Part shown: positions 54,503 through 64,000 of the stretch, one piece after another
Position numbering within the stretch: position 1 is the first letter of the stretch
How the letters are laid out: each line of letters begins with the position of its first letter
DNA from: Paenibacillus athensensis
GTDB taxonomy: Bacteria; Bacillota; Bacilli; Paenibacillales; NBRC-103111
Direction of reading: 5' to 3'
Assembly: GCF_004514475.2 (NCBI RefSeq)
Contig: NZ_MYFO02000001.1
Location: 558,001 to 622,000 of the forward strand
DNA length: 64,000 bases
The notes under the pieces: model-generated
What the model saw: the letters and a program-made list of their open reading frames with translations, nothing else
What the model was told of the DNA's origin: nothing
The model's database searches: none
Position numbers and translations under genes: made by a program

Positions 54503-54772
54503 TTATCGGCGCAGGCCGAGCTTTTCGATCAGCGCGCTGTAACGTTTCACGTCTTTGTTCTTCAGGTACGTCAGCAGCTTACGGCGTTGTCCGACCATTT
54601 TGAGCAAACCGCGGCGCGAATGATGATCTTTCTTGTGCGTCCGCAAGTGGTTTGTCAGGTTGACAATGTTTTCCGTAAGGATAGCGACTTGCACCTCAGG
54701 GGACCCTGTATCGGTGTCGTGTACCTTGTGCGTTTGAATCAGTTGCGTTTTACGCTCTTGAGTCAATGCCAT
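54503..54772 (-). CDS. rpsO: 30S ribosomal protein S15
   Basis: This 89-residue protein of standard length has [19 protein letters not shown] and [20 protein letters not shown], which bind the 16S rRNA three-way junction. GGAGGTGA precedes the ATG. It has its own promoter and a leader of about 115 bases. Confidence 0.98.
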   Translation of the reverse strand: MALTQERKTQLIQTHKVHDTDTGSPEVQVAILTENIVNLTNHLRTHKKDHHSRRGLLKMVGQRRKLLTYLKNKDVKRYSALIEKLGLRR

Positions 54773-54890
54773 CCTCGTTCACCTCCTGTTCCATAAGAAA
54801 ATATCCCCTATAGCCTCGAAAACGCCGGTGAATGCGTGAATCCAAGCCAAGGTTTGCGTCCGGCCACCGACAAGCGGCTCCCAGACACGC
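54773..54890 (-). promoter_or_regulatory. rpsO 5' leader, candidate S15 autoregulatory element
   Basis: The stretch from the expected transcription start to the ATG is GC-rich with several possible short stems (for example GGAGCCG with CGGTGGCC). S15 is known to repress its own mRNA through structured leaders in many bacteria. I infer the role from position and structure potential only. Confidence 0.4.
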
Positions 54891-54895
54891 CTTTT

Positions 54896-54904
54896 AGTAT
54901 AGCA
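54896..54904 (-). promoter_or_regulatory. Extended -10 promoter of rpsO
   Basis: TGCTATACT on the minus strand is an extended -10. The matching -35 region is T-rich and weak. It lies between the ribF terminator and the rpsO leader. Confidence 0.55.
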
Positions 54905-54927
54905 CATCCTGATGCAAAAAGAAAAGG

Positions 54928-54952
54928 AGCGATGAAAAATTTTCCGATCGCT
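54928..54952 (-). terminator. Terminator of ribF
   Basis: AGCGAT/ATCGCT with inner GAAAA/TTTTC pairing, then CCTTTTCTTTTTG on the minus strand. The stem begins at the ribF stop codon. Confidence 0.75.
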
Positions 54953-55887
54953 TACAAAGCGGCCTTCGATGCCTCGGCGTCGCGGCGAATTTGCGCCACC
55001 AGCTCGTCGATGGAACCGAACTTACGCTCCTCGCGCAAATACGCGATCAGCTCCACCTTGACGGTTTCCCCGTAAATATCGCCGGCAAAATCAAACAGAT
55101 GCGCCTCCAGCGTCCGCTTGAGCTCGCCGGTCTCAAACGTCGGCTTGACGCCGATGTTCATGACACCCTTGTACATCCGTCCTTGGACGTGCGCTTTAAT
55201 CGCATAGACGCCGTTGGCCGGGACGACGGAGCAGGCAATCGGATCGAGATTGGCAGTCGGAAACCCGATCGTCCGGCCGCGCTGAAAGCCGCCGACGACT
55301 TTGCCCGATAAGCTGTACGGTCGGCCGAGGAGCCGACTGGCCGCCGGAACGTCGCCTTGCTGCAGGGCCTCTCGCACGGAGGTGCTGCTGACCTTCGCCC
55401 CGTCCATATAATAGGGACGTACAACCTCTACAGCAAACTTGCCGTGAGCCAGCTCGCACAGCGAGTCGGGATTACCTTTGCCCTGGTAGCCGAATGTAAA
55501 ATCAAAGCCGACTACGACGCTTTCGACGCCAAGCGGCACCAGCACCTCATCCACGAACTGCTGCGGGCTTACATGCATCAGCGAATCGTCAAAGGTAACC
55601 ACATACGTGCGGCTGATGCCAAGACTGCGGAACAGCTCCATTTTGCTTTCCAGCGGCGTCAGCAAATTGTCGTATTTGTCCTGCCCCATCACCGAACGCG
55701 GATGCGGATGGAACGTCATGATTGCAGCCGGAAGCCCCTGATGCCCTGCTGTCCGTAACGCACGGCCGATCACTTCCCGATGTCCGAGGTGAACCCCGTC
55801 AAAATCGCCGATTGCCAGCACCTGTTTATCCCCGCCAGCCGAAACTGCGCTCCAATCGACGGGATATGATAGCGGAATGATGTCCAT
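54952..55887 (-). CDS. ribF: Bifunctional riboflavin kinase/FAD synthetase
   Basis: This 311-residue enzyme makes FMN and FAD. The N-terminal nucleotidyltransferase has IGDFDGVHLGHREVI, and the C-terminal kinase (about 185-311) has GRTIGFPTANLD with GVMNIGVKPTF. I use the ATG at 55887 (MDIIPLSYP); a TTG nine bases earlier is an alternative close to the AGGTG. It ends the rimP-to-ribF run. Confidence 0.95.
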   Translation of the reverse strand: MDIIPLSYPVDWSAVSAGGDKQVLAIGDFDGVHLGHREVIGRALRTAGHQGLPAAIMTFHPHPRSVMGQDKYDNLLTPLESKMELFRSLGISRTYVVTFDDSLMHVSPQQFVDEVLVPLGVESVVVGFDFTFGYQGKGNPDSLCELAHGKFAVEVVRPYYMDGAKVSSTSVREALQQGDVPAASRLLGRPYSLSGKVVGGFQRGRTIGFPTANLDPIACSVVPANGVYAIKAHVQGRMYKGVMNIGVKPTFETGELKRTLEAHLFDFAGDIYGETVKVELIAYLREERKFGSIDELVAQIRRDAEASKAAL

Positions 55888-55928
55888 AAAATGCAAGTGT
55901 CACCTACCCATTCAAAAAGCACCTGATC

Positions 55929-56849
55929 TTACAAAAAAACCTTGGCCGGAACGAGACGTTGCCCGTCGCTGTCCCATGTAAACAACCCGAGAAAACGCTC
56001 GTCCGCGTCGGCGTAAACGCGAACCAGCGTCGGTTCCGACGTGTCAGCATTCGCTGCCGGGGGCGTCTGGACGCCGATCGTTTTGCCCTGCAGAGCATGC
56101 TCGGCCTGGCGCGGCGCCAGACGAACAGCTGGCAGATGAGCAATCGCTTGATCCATCGGAATCAGGCTCGCTTGCAAGCTGCCGGCAGCGTGGCGCTCGG
56201 CGATTTGCTCCAGCGTCAGGCACTGCGGCTCGCGGATGCGTCCAGTCGCCGTGCGCACAAGCTGCTTCATCACCGCCGGATAACCAAGCGCCGAGCCGAT
56301 ATCCACGCAAAGGGTACGAATGTAGGTGCCCTTCGAGCACGTTACGCGAAATCGCACCTCGGGCTGCGGCAGCAAGACATCAATATCCAGCACCTCGATC
56401 TCGTGAATCGTCGCCTTTCGCGCTTTGCGCTCGATCTCGACGCCTTCGCGGGCCAGCTCATACAGCCGTTTGCCGTCAACCTTGACCGCCGAATACATCG
56501 GCGGCACCTGCTCGATTTCGCCGACAAACGCCGCCAGCGCCTCGCGTACCTGCGCCTCGGTCAGCCGCACGTCGCTGCAAGTCTGCACAACCTCGCCCGT
56601 CCAATCCTGCGTATCGGTTGCAACGCCAAACACCAGCAGCGCCTCATATTGCTTGGGCAGCTCCTGAATGTACTCGACCATCCGCGTTGCCCGGCCAATG
56701 CAAAGCGGCAGCACGCCGGTCACCTGCGGGTCGAGCGTGCCGGTGTGTCCGATCCGCTTGATGCCCAGAATGCGACGCGCCTTGGCGACGACATCGTGAG
56801 AGGTAAAGCCTGCCGGCTTCCATACCGGCAATACGCCTTCTAACGTCAT
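55929..56849 (-). CDS. truB: tRNA pseudouridine(55) synthase TruB
   Basis: This 306-residue TruB has the catalytic Asp in HTGTLDPQVTGVLPLCIG, plus PPMYSAVKVDGKRLYELAR and a C-terminal PUA-like region. It makes pseudouridine 55 in the T-loop of tRNAs. The ATG overlaps the nrnA stop by four bases. Confidence 0.97.
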   Translation of the reverse strand: MTLEGVLPVWKPAGFTSHDVVAKARRILGIKRIGHTGTLDPQVTGVLPLCIGRATRMVEYIQELPKQYEALLVFGVATDTQDWTGEVVQTCSDVRLTEAQVREALAAFVGEIEQVPPMYSAVKVDGKRLYELAREGVEIERKARKATIHEIEVLDIDVLLPQPEVRFRVTCSKGTYIRTLCVDIGSALGYPAVMKQLVRTATGRIREPQCLTLEQIAERHAAGSLQASLIPMDQAIAHLPAVRLAPRQAEHALQGKTIGVQTPPAANADTSEPTLVRVYADADERFLGLFTWDSDGQRLVPAKVFL

Positions 56850-57835
56850 GGCAGCAGCTTCCCTACTTCCTCGACCATTTTCGCTGCAGCTTCCTCCAGC
56901 GTACCGCTTAACGTACAGCCCGCAGCGCGAACGTGGCCGCCGCCGCCGAGCGAAAGCGCCAGCTGCGCGACGTCGACAAGTCCGGCCGAGCGCAAGCTGA
57001 TCTTGATCACGCCGGGCGCTTTTTCCTTAAACAGCATGCCGACTTCGACGCCCTCAACATTCCTTGCATAATTGACAAGTCCGTCCAGGTCTTCGCCGGA
57101 AGCGCCAGTAGCCGTCAAATCGGCGAGACTGACCGACAACCAGGCTACGCGGCGATCGTGAGCATAGGCAAGCGTCGGCAGTGCCGATTGCAGCAGCGCC
57201 ATTTGCGGATAGCTCAACCGCTCCAGCACCCGCTCGGCGATTTCGGCTCCGTTAACGCCAAGCGCCAGCAGCGAAGCCGCCAGCTGCATCACTTGCGGCG
57301 TCGTGTTGGAATAACGAAAACCGCCCGTATCGGTTAACAGGCCGTTGTAAATGCAAGTGCCGAATTCGAGCGTGGGCTCGATACCCAATTCCATAGCCAA
57401 ATCGTATATAATTTGCACGGCCGCCGCAGCATCCGGCTTGACCAGCTGCAGCGTGCCGAAGCCGTCATTGGTAGCATGATGATCCAGATTAAGCACTTGG
57501 GCATCTGCCGTCAGCAGCGACTGCACCTGACCGATCCGCGAAAAATCGGAGCAATCGACGACAATCGCCTGTCCAAACAGCCGCGAAGGCGCAGCTGCAC
57601 TGAAATCGACCACATCGGCACTGCCTGTCAAAAAGTCGAATTTGGCCGGCATAGGCCCTTCATTAATCATTGTGAAACTTTTCCCAAGCTGCTTCAGCAA
57701 AAGACCCATCCCATATGTAGAACCGGCCGCATCCCCATCCGGCTGGATGTGGGCTACGACCAGAAATTCATTGTGCTCTCTGATAAAGGCAGCAGCTGTT
57801 TCCAGCTGCTGCTTGTAGTCTGCTGCTTGTATCAT
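56846..57835 (-). CDS. nrnA: DHH-family oligoribonuclease/phosphatase NrnA
   Basis: This 329-residue DHH/DHHA1 phosphoesterase degrades nanoRNA and pAp. Metal motifs are [21 protein letters not shown] and [13 protein letters not shown], with the C-terminal [11 protein letters not shown]. It sits between rbfA and truB with four-base overlaps on both sides, so the trio is translationally coupled. Confidence 0.96.
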   Translation of the reverse strand: MIQAADYKQQLETAAAFIREHNEFLVVAHIQPDGDAAGSTYGMGLLLKQLGKSFTMINEGPMPAKFDFLTGSADVVDFSAAAPSRLFGQAIVVDCSDFSRIGQVQSLLTADAQVLNLDHHATNDGFGTLQLVKPDAAAAVQIIYDLAMELGIEPTLEFGTCIYNGLLTDTGGFRYSNTTPQVMQLAASLLALGVNGAEIAERVLERLSYPQMALLQSALPTLAYAHDRRVAWLSVSLADLTATGASGEDLDGLVNYARNVEGVEVGMLFKEKAPGVIKISLRSAGLVDVAQLALSLGGGGHVRAAGCTLSGTLEEAAAKMVEEVGKLLP

Positions 57836-58191
57836 TGACTTTGATTCCCTTCCGCATTGAGCTGATGCAGCAAGCTGTCGATGCGGCTGCCATAATCAAT
57901 CGAAGCGTCAAACTTGAACTGCAGCTCGGGAATTTTGCGCAAGCGGATGCGCTTGCCAAGCTCCGAGCGGATGTAGCCGGTGCCGGAAGCGAGCGCCTTG
58001 AGCGTCGCTTCTTTCTGCTCGTCAGTGCCCATCACGCTGAGAAACACGCGGGCCAGCGACAAGTCATTCGTCACATCGACACCAGTCACGGTCAGAAATC
58101 CGATCCGCGGGTCCTTGAGCTCGGATTGAATGATCTGGCTCAATTCCTTTTTAATCTGCTCGCCTACACGTCCTACGCGAACTCTTGCCAT
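57832..58191 (-). CDS. rbfA: Ribosome-binding factor A
   Basis: This 119-residue 30S maturation factor has the KH-type fold: [32 protein letters not shown] and [15 protein letters not shown]. It follows infB by six bases and overlaps nrnA. Confidence 0.97.
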   Translation of the reverse strand: MARVRVGRVGEQIKKELSQIIQSELKDPRIGFLTVTGVDVTNDLSLARVFLSVMGTDEQKEATLKALASGTGYIRSELGKRIRLRKIPELQFKFDASIDYGSRIDSLLHQLNAEGNQSQ

Positions 58192-58197
58192 GTGTGA

Positions 58198-61020
58198 TCA
58201 CCTCTCAACGGTTTCCATGATGAAGGCTTCGATAACGTCCCCTTCTTTAATATCATTATAACGCTCCAGAGATATACCACATTCGTAGCCTTGAGCCACT
58301 TCCTTGACGTCGTCCTTGAATCGTTTCAGGGAATCGACCTTGCCTTCGTGCACGACAATGCCGCCGCGAATCAGACGCGCTTCGGCGTTGCGGGAAATTT
58401 TACCGTTCACAATCATACAACCGGCGATGACGCCAGCGCCTGTAATCTTGAACACGTTACGCACTTCGGCGCGGCCAATGATGGTTTCCTTGAAAATCGG
58501 ATCCAGCATGCCCTTCATCGCCTGCTCGATTTCCTCGATGACGTTGTAAATGATGCGGTGCAAGCGAATATCGACTTTCTCTTGATCGGCCGTCGCCATC
58601 GCAGCCGGCTCCGGACGAACGTTAAAGCCAATGATGATCGCGTTGGAAGCCGAGGCCAAAATAATATCGGATTCGGTAATAGCGCCGACACCGTTATGAA
58701 TGATTTTGACGCGTGCGCCTTCGACTTCGATTTTTTCCAGCGAGCCTTTCAGCGCTTCAACGGAGCCCTGTACGTCGCCTTTGATGATGACGTTCAGATC
58801 TTTAATCTCGCCGTCTTTGATATGTTTATACAGATCGTCCAGCGTAACGCGCGCGTTAGCGCCCATTTCCGATTGACGGAGCGAGATTGCCCGCTTCTCG
58901 GCGATGTCTCTGGCTTTGCGCTCGTCTTCGTAAGCGAGGAACGGATCGCCTGCTTGCGGAACTTCGGTCAAGCCGGTAATTTCGACCGGTGTCGACGGTC
59001 CCGCTTCCTTGAGGCGTTTGCCTTTGTCGTTAACCATCGCTCTGACGCGACCAAAGCATACGCCGGCTACGAAGCTGTCGCCGACCTTCAACGTACCGTG
59101 CTGGATGAGAATGCGTGCTACCGGACCGCGGCCTTTATCAAGCTCGGCTTCGATAACCGTACCTCTCGCCCGTTTATTCGGATTCGCTTTGTACTCCTGA
59201 ACCTCGGCTACGAGCAAAATCATTTCCAGCAGGTTTTCCAGACCGATGCGCTGCTTCGCGGAAATTTCGCAGAAAATCGTGTCGCCGCCCCACTCTTCTG
59301 GCACCAGCTCGTAAGTGGTCAACGCCTGCTTGATTTTGTCCGGTTCTGCGCCCGGCTTGTCGATTTTGTTCACAGCGACGATGATCGGACAGCCGGCCGC
59401 TTTGGCATGGCTGATCGCTTCCACCGTTTGCGGCATCACGCCGTCATCGGCTGCAACGACGATGATCGTAATGTCGGTGACCTGTGCGCCGCGGGCACGC
59501 ATTGTTGTGAACGCTTCGTGGCCCGGCGTATCGAGGAACGTAATTTTCTTATGGTTGACTTCCACCTGATAAGCGCCGATATGCTGCGTGATACCGCCGG
59601 CTTCGCCTTCCGTAACGTTCGTATGGCGAATGGCGTCGAGCAGCGTTGTTTTACCGTGGTCGACGTGACCCATGATCGTTACAACCGGAGGACGCTCGAG
59701 CAGATCCGCTTCGTCATCGATTTCTTCCATCGTTTCAAAACGGTCTTCTTCGACTTTGATTTTGATTTCCACTTCGACGCCGAATTCGCTGGAGATCAGT
59801 TGGATCGAGTCGAGATCAAGCTCTTGGTTGATTGTAGCCATCACACCGAGGAACAACAGCTTTTTGATGACCTCGGAAGCGTCTTTATGCAAAAGCTTGG
59901 CAACTTCGCCTACCGTCATCGTGCCGCGCACGATAATTTTCTTTGGCGTGTTGTCGATTTTTTCTTTTTTGACCATCGGTTGCTGCTGATAGCGTCCACG
60001 GTTGTTGCCGCGATTGTTGCCGCCGCGATTGTTGCCGCCTGGCCCTCTGCCTGCGCCCGGTTTGTTATCGTCGAACCGCTTAGGCGTCGGTTTCGTTTTC
60101 TTGGTCGTTTTGACGCCAGCTTTCGCTGCCGCTTCGTCAATCTCCTGCGCCGAGGCGCCGACGTGGAATTGCGGCTTCACTTCCTGCACGACCGGACGTC
60201 CGCTTTGATGCGAGCTGCGGTGCTGCGAGGAACGGTTGTTGAAGTCGGAGCTGCGGTTCTGACCGCCGCCTGTACGACCGCCGCCGCCGCTTGGTGCCGA
60301 TGCCGCCGGAGCTTGCCCCGAGCGCTGGCCGCCGCTACTGAAGTTGCCGCCGCTGCGATTTTGACCGCCGCCCTGGCCTTGACCCTGACCGGCCGGACGA
60401 TTGCCGCCGCCCTGGCCTGGAGGGCGATTGCCGCCTTGGCCTTGGCCTTGACCTTGGCCGCCTTGCCGATACGGCGGACGCGAATCGCCGGAGCGCGGAG
60501 CGCCGCTGCGTTGATCATTCGAGCGCGGACCTTGACCGCCGCCCTGTCCCTGACCGGAGCGCTGGTCGCGCTGTTGAGCCGGCCGGCTTGCTACATATTG
60601 ATCGTCGGAACGTCGAGTTCCGCCTTGTTGAGACCCTTGCCGCGGATTGCCGCCGCCTTGCTGCGAAGAGCGCGACGCCTGTCCCCCGCCTTGCTGGGAT
60701 GCTGGTCGCGTTGCGGAACCGCCGGAAGCTTTCGCTTCGGATTGCTGCTGACCGCCTGTTGGTTTCTGATTCGTCGTAGATGAACTCACTTGTCCTCCGT
60801 CCGTAGCCGCGCGCTTGGCGGCTGCATTCGCTTTAATATCGCGAAAAAATTTTTCCACACTGCTTACCGCTTCATTCTCCATAACGCTCATGTGGTTGTT
60901 AACCGGGATGTTCAAACGCTTCAAAATGGTGATAATTTCCTTGCTGCTCATGTTCAACGACTTGGCATATTCGTAAACGCGAAGTTTATCTTTATCTTTA
61001 TTGTCCTGATTATTCGTCAA
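58198..61020 (-). CDS. infB: Translation initiation factor IF-2
   Basis: This 940-residue protein has an N-terminal IF2N domain ([21 protein letters not shown]). A very long disordered linker of Gly/Gln/Arg/Ser repeats follows (about 75-345), then a second IF2N-like part. The G domain has GHVDHGKTT near residue 450, DTPGHEAFT and NKIDKP, and the C-terminal domains bind fMet-tRNA. The linker is longer and more glycine-rich than in B. subtilis. TTG start with GGAGGTGA, overlapping ylxQ by 11 bases. Confidence 0.97.
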   Translation of the reverse strand: MTNNQDNKDKDKLRVYEYAKSLNMSSKEIITILKRLNIPVNNHMSVMENEAVSSVEKFFRDIKANAAAKRAATDGGQVSSSTTNQKPTGGQQQSEAKASGGSATRPASQQGGGQASRSSQQGGGNPRQGSQQGGTRRSDDQYVASRPAQQRDQRSGQGQGGGQGPRSNDQRSGAPRSGDSRPPYRQGGQGQGQGQGGNRPPGQGGGNRPAGQGQGQGGGQNRSGGNFSSGGQRSGQAPAASAPSGGGGRTGGGQNRSSDFNNRSSQHRSSHQSGRPVVQEVKPQFHVGASAQEIDEAAAKAGVKTTKKTKPTPKRFDDNKPGAGRGPGGNNRGGNNRGNNRGRYQQQPMVKKEKIDNTPKKIIVRGTMTVGEVAKLLHKDASEVIKKLLFLGVMATINQELDLDSIQLISSEFGVEVEIKIKVEEDRFETMEEIDDEADLLERPPVVTIMGHVDHGKTTLLDAIRHTNVTEGEAGGITQHIGAYQVEVNHKKITFLDTPGHEAFTTMRARGAQVTDITIIVVAADDGVMPQTVEAISHAKAAGCPIIVAVNKIDKPGAEPDKIKQALTTYELVPEEWGGDTIFCEISAKQRIGLENLLEMILLVAEVQEYKANPNKRARGTVIEAELDKGRGPVARILIQHGTLKVGDSFVAGVCFGRVRAMVNDKGKRLKEAGPSTPVEITGLTEVPQAGDPFLAYEDERKARDIAEKRAISLRQSEMGANARVTLDDLYKHIKDGEIKDLNVIIKGDVQGSVEALKGSLEKIEVEGARVKIIHNGVGAITESDIILASASNAIIIGFNVRPEPAAMATADQEKVDIRLHRIIYNVIEEIEQAMKGMLDPIFKETIIGRAEVRNVFKITGAGVIAGCMIVNGKISRNAEARLIRGGIVVHEGKVDSLKRFKDDVKEVAQGYECGISLERYNDIKEGDVIEAFIMETVER

Positions 61021-61333
61021 ACTTCTTCACCTCCGGAGGGTTTGCCTGGCGCAGCATCTGCGCGAAGCCTTTGTCCAGTACGCCAACGATGACTCGCAAT
61101 TCTTTGCCGATACTGCTGCCCAATTCAGCCTTCGTGCCCGCTTCCATTAGCTCGACGCCGTAAAACGAGCACTTGTCCCGATACTTCTTGCGGGCGTTTT
61201 CGGAGGCGTCCGCAGCTAGAATGACCAGCTGGGCTTCGCCGGAGCGAATCGCCTTCAGCACGCCTTCGTCGCCGGTGACAAGCTTGCCCGCCCGCATCGC
61301 CAGTCCCAGATGGGACTTGAATTTATTGTCCAT
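61010..61333 (-). CDS. ylxQ: YlxQ, L7Ae-family RNA-binding protein
   Basis: This 107-residue L7Ae/L30e-fold protein is expected to bind kink-turn [23 protein letters not shown] and [16 protein letters not shown]. The ATG at 61333 gives the family length and overlaps ylxR by 11 bases. Its place between nusA/ylxR and infB is conserved in Firmicutes. Confidence 0.94.
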   Translation of the reverse strand: MDNKFKSHLGLAMRAGKLVTGDEGVLKAIRSGEAQLVILAADASENARKKYRDKCSFYGVELMEAGTKAELGSSIGKELRVIVGVLDKGFAQMLRQANPPEVKKFDE

Positions 61334-61637
61334 CCTCCGCCATCTCCTCTTTCGCAGAGATGAACTCGTCTTCGACCCGAATGAAATCCTGCTCAAGCTG
61401 ATCGTAAATATCCGAGCTGACGGGACGGCCGAGGGCTCTGTCCAGCGCCTTGCTTTTCTTGGCCAGCTTAAAGCAGATGAGCTTGCCACACAGGTAAGCG
61501 CCGCGCCCGGATTTTTTCCCTTTCAGGTCGATCAGGATTTCATCCTCAGGCGTTCTGACAACGCGGATTAGCTCCCTCTTGGGCATCATCTCCTGACAAG
61601 CAACGCATTTGCGCAGAGGGATCTTCTTTTGCTTCAT
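61323..61637 (-). CDS. ylxR: YlxR (DUF448) RNA-binding protein
   Basis: This 104-residue YlxR family protein has CVACQEMMPKRELIRVVR and GRGAYLCGKLICFKLA, a nucleic-acid-binding patch. In B. subtilis it modulates transcription of several genes and is nucleoid-associated. It lies between nusA and ylxQ. Confidence 0.94.
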   Translation of the reverse strand: MKQKKIPLRKCVACQEMMPKRELIRVVRTPEDEILIDLKGKKSGRGAYLCGKLICFKLAKKSKALDRALGRPVSSDIYDQLEQDFIRVEDEFISAKEEMAEDGQ

Positions 61638-61670
61638 GTCCGCTCACCCCTTGTTCCCAGCTTGGATATC

Positions 61671-62768
61671 CTAGTCGATACTGACGGAGTCCTGATGCAT
61701 CTCTTCGGAGTACGTTCTAGGTCTTCCGAATTCCTGCTCCGCTTGCGTTTCGCTTTTGATATCGATTTTCCAGCCGGTCAGCTTGGCGGCCAGACGAGCG
61801 TTCTGGCCCTTGATGCCAATCGCCAGCGACAGCTGGTAATCCGGTACGATAACGCGTGCCATCTTCTCATTTTCGTGTACCTGCACCTCCAGCACCTTCG
61901 AAGGGCTGAGCGCATTGGCAACATAGTCCTCGACGCTTTCCATCCAGCGGACGATATCGATCTTCTCGCCCCGCAGCTCGCTCACGATGGTCTGAACGCG
62001 CATGCCCTTAGGACCTACGCAAGAGCCTACCGGATCGACCTCGGCGTTACGGGAATGCACGGCGATCTTCGAGCGGAAGCCCGCTTCGCGCGCCACAGAA
62101 CGAATTTCGACCACGCCGTCAAAAATTTCCGGCACTTCAAGCTCAAAAAGGCGCTTCAGGAGGCCGGGATGCGTACGCGACAAAATGATCTGTGGCCCCT
62201 TCGTCGTGTTCTCGACCTTCGTGATGTACGCCTTGACGCGGTCTCCCTGCTTGAACTTGTCGGTTGGCATCAGCTCGGTCAACGGCAGCACCGCTTCCAC
62301 CTTGCCCAAGTCGACAAAAATATTGCGCTGATCCTGACGCTGCAAGATGCCGGTAACGATATCTTCTTCCTTATCGATAAAAGCATTGTAGATGAGTCCG
62401 CGCTCGGCTTCGCGAATCCGCTGTGTCACGACCTGCTTGGCCGTCTGTGCGGCGATCCGGCCGAAATCGCGCGGCGTCACTTCAATTTCGACGATATCGT
62501 CAAGCTGATAATTCTGATTCATTTCCCGCGCTGCGTGGAGCGAAATCTCCATCCGCGGATCAAGCACTTCCTCCACAACCGTCTTGCGCGCATATACCTT
62601 AATCAAACCCGTCTGGCGGTTAATATCGACGCGGACGTTTTGGGCCGTGTTGAAGTTGCGTTTGTAGCTGGAAATCATCGCCGCTTCGATCGCATCGATC
62701 AGCAATTCCTTGGAAATGCCCTTTTCACGCTCGATCTCCGACAGCGCTTCGATAAAATCCATGTTCAT
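61671..62768 (-). CDS. nusA: Transcription termination/antitermination factor NusA
   Basis: This 365-residue protein has an N-terminal RNA polymerase-binding domain ([19 protein letters not shown]), an S1 domain (about 135-200) and two KH domains ([38 protein letters not shown]). It lacks the C-terminal acidic repeats of the enteric form, as usual in Firmicutes. A second ATG six bases downstream is an alternative start. Confidence 0.97.
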   Translation of the reverse strand: MNMDFIEALSEIEREKGISKELLIDAIEAAMISSYKRNFNTAQNVRVDINRQTGLIKVYARKTVVEEVLDPRMEISLHAAREMNQNYQLDDIVEIEVTPRDFGRIAAQTAKQVVTQRIREAERGLIYNAFIDKEEDIVTGILQRQDQRNIFVDLGKVEAVLPLTELMPTDKFKQGDRVKAYITKVENTTKGPQIILSRTHPGLLKRLFELEVPEIFDGVVEIRSVAREAGFRSKIAVHSRNAEVDPVGSCVGPKGMRVQTIVSELRGEKIDIVRWMESVEDYVANALSPSKVLEVQVHENEKMARVIVPDYQLSLAIGIKGQNARLAAKLTGWKIDIKSETQAEQEFGRPRTYSEEMHQDSVSID

Positions 62769-62803
62769 TTGAACCGAGTTCCCCCTTTCGATTGGTACGG
62801 CAA

Positions 62804-63268
62804 TTAAAAAATGATGGCCAGTCTGGCGCTGGCAACTTTGGCAAGCGCAATCGTGCTCGATTTTTTACCTGCTTGCACGACAAGCTCCTGTCCGTCGAAA
62901 GAAACGAGCTGCCCCTCGAATTCCTTCGCGCCGTCAATCGACTCGTACGTCGTGATGAATACGTTGCTGCCCGTCGCTTTTTCGAAATCCTGCGGCTTTT
63001 TGAGCGGACGCTCCGCGCCCGGCGAGGATACCTCAAGGAAATAAGCTTCGGAAATCGGATCCTTCTCATCGAGCTGCACGCTCAAAAATTCGCTGATCCG
63101 GCCGCAATCGTCTATATCAATCCCGCCTTCTTTATCTGCATAAACGCGCAGGAACCAGTTGCTGCCTTCTTTCACATATTCGATATCCACGAGCTCAAAC
63201 CCATTTTGCTCCATGAATTCATTCAGCATTTGCTCGACAATGGATTTGATGTGCGCTTGCGTAACCAC
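62804..63268 (-). CDS. rimP: Ribosome maturation factor RimP
   Basis: This 154-residue 30S assembly factor has IVEQMLNEFMEQNGFELVDIEY, IDIDDCGRISEFLS and LEVSSPGAERPL. The GTG at 63268 is used, with AGGAGG 12 bases upstream; the frame extends further but without family similarity. It heads the rimP-nusA-infB operon after the polC terminator. Confidence 0.95.
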   Translation of the reverse strand: MVTQAHIKSIVEQMLNEFMEQNGFELVDIEYVKEGSNWFLRVYADKEGGIDIDDCGRISEFLSVQLDEKDPISEAYFLEVSSPGAERPLKKPQDFEKATGSNVFITTYESIDGAKEFEGQLVSFDGQELVVQAGKKSSTIALAKVASARLAIIF

Positions 63269-63336
63269 GGTTTGTTCCGCCCTCCTAGTGAATGCTTCCG
63301 CCGATCGTATGGCCAAAAACCCCATATCAAAATGTA

Positions 63337-63358
63337 AAGAGTGGGTTTCCCCACTCTT
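63337..63358 (-). terminator. Terminator of polC
   Basis: AAGAGTGGG/CCCACTCTT perfect 9-bp stem with a 4-base loop, then TACATTTTG on the minus strand, about 100 bases after the polC stop. Confidence 0.75.
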
Positions 63359-63458
63359 AGTTCACAAGATGATATCCTCATTATTGCCAAAAAAATTATA
63401 CCATATATCATGTCAGCTTTTCAACTGATAATTTCCTTGATTTCCATGCAAAATCGCG

Positions 63459-64000
63459 CTAAAACAGCGATAGCTGGTTGGATTCGGGCAAACCGCGGAA
63501 GCAGCCCATCGAAGCCAAAAGCTCGACAATCGTCTTCGACGCCTTGGAACGATTCTGGAAATCTTCAATAGAAAGGAAGTCTCCGGCTTCCTTGGCCGCA
63601 GCAATATTTTTCGCTGCACTTTCGCCGATGCCCTGCATCGCAGCAAACGGCGGAATGAGCGAGTCGCCTTCAATGAGAAAGCGCGTCGCATCGGAGCGGT
63701 ACAAGTCGATCGGCTTGAAGCTGAAGCCGCGCGCCGTCATTTCCAGCGCCATTTCGAGAATCGAAATCATCGCTTTTTCCTTGGGCAGCGCCTGGAAGCC
63801 CTTCTCCTCAATCTCGATTAGCCGCTTGAGGATCGCGTCGTAGCCCTGACAAAGCAGCTCCAGATCGAAATCGGTCGCGCGCACGCTGAAATAAGTCGCA
63901 TAATACGCAATCGGATGATAGACCTTGAAATAGGCGGTTCGTACGGCGGAAATAACGTAAGCGGCTGCATGCGCCTTCGGAAACATGTACTCGATCTTTT
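63459..64000 (-). CDS. polC: DNA polymerase III PolC, C-terminal fragment (N-terminus beyond window)
   Basis: About 180 residues of the C-terminus of the Gram-positive replicative polymerase are visible: YMFPKAHAAAYVISAVRTAYFK, LIPPFAAMQGIGESAAKNIA, and the terminal beta-clamp-binding-type tail NQLSLF. The frame is open to the right edge of the window. Position directly upstream of rimP matches B. subtilis. Confidence 0.95.
   Translation of the reverse strand, partial: KIEYMFPKAHAAAYVISAVRTAYFKVYHPIAYYATYFSVRATDFDLELLCQGYDAILKRLIEIEEKGFQALPKEKAMISILEMALEMTARGFSFKPIDLYRSDATRFLIEGDSLIPPFAAMQGIGESAAKNIAAAKEAGDFLSIEDFQNRSKASKTIVELLASMGCFRGLPESNQLSLF

Noticed and set aside
60177-60780. Tandem repeat or CRISPR-like array in the infB region
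   Set aside because: The periodic GGCC/CGG-rich DNA encodes the low-complexity IF-2 linker; there are no regular repeats with unique spacers.
58291-60783. 830-codon open frame on the plus strand
   Set aside because: It is an antisense shadow of infB; the long frame comes from the repetitive Gly/Gln/Arg codons of the IF-2 linker.

Overview
The window is chromosomal DNA from an endospore-forming member of the Firmicutes. It is most likely a Paenibacillus or close relative, judging from fairly high GC for a Bacillales, the spore genes spoVS, spoVFA/B, sleB, ylxY and a KinB-like kinase, and a gene order that closely follows the Bacillus subtilis polC-to-ymcA region. Nearly everything is on the minus strand, so transcription runs from high to low coordinates. 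Only the histidine kinase and one small gene (12.1-13.8 kb) are on the plus strand.

Read in the direction of transcription, the right end starts with the tail of polC. It continues through the translation/transcription block rimP-nusA-ylxR-ylxQ-infB-rbfA-nrnA-truB-ribF, then rpsO and pnp. Next come ylxY, an M16 peptidase and dut, and the sporulation/lysine block spoVFA-spoVFB-asd-dapG-dapA, which makes dihydrodipicolinate and oxidises it to spore dipicolinate. rnjB, tepA, ylzJ, ftsK and sleB follow. The ymf block (ymfF, ymfH, ymfI, DUF3243, a lipoprotein, ymfK, rodZ) leads to yajQ, rimO, pgsA, cinA, recA, recX, rny, ymdB and spoVS. After that come a dipeptidase, the 2-oxoacid:ferredoxin oxidoreductase korA-korB, pduL, miaB and ricA.

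The left third (1-15 kb) is more accessory. It holds an orphan ABC ATPase with a low-molecular-weight phosphatase, the kinase, a 59-residue cysteine-rich protein, and a second 2-oxoacid:ferredoxin oxidoreductase with fused alpha-beta and gamma-delta subunits. It also has a secreted SH3/NlpC-P60 hydrolase behind a cyclic di-GMP class I riboswitch and terminator, a YkuK-family protein, and an aminoglycoside-phosphotransferase-fold kinase. Most unusual is a tandem pair of paralogous proteins of about 490 residues with an N-terminal LQRTxGN motif, which recurs in proteins linked to extracellular contractile injection systems.

The best candidate for something undescribed is that pair (1776-4938). 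Both genes have the same unusual promoter layout, GGACTANTCC then exactly 15 bases then CGTATAAT, and both end in the same unrecognised domain of about 149 residues. Other non-coding signals read directly from sequence are sigma-G (sleB), sigma-K (spoVFA) and sigma-H (spoVS) promoters, a LexA operator at recA, a possible Spo0A box upstream of the kinase, many intrinsic terminators, and a 161-bp interrupted palindrome between ftsK and its terminator. I saw no tRNA, rRNA, insertion sequence, prophage or CRISPR array.
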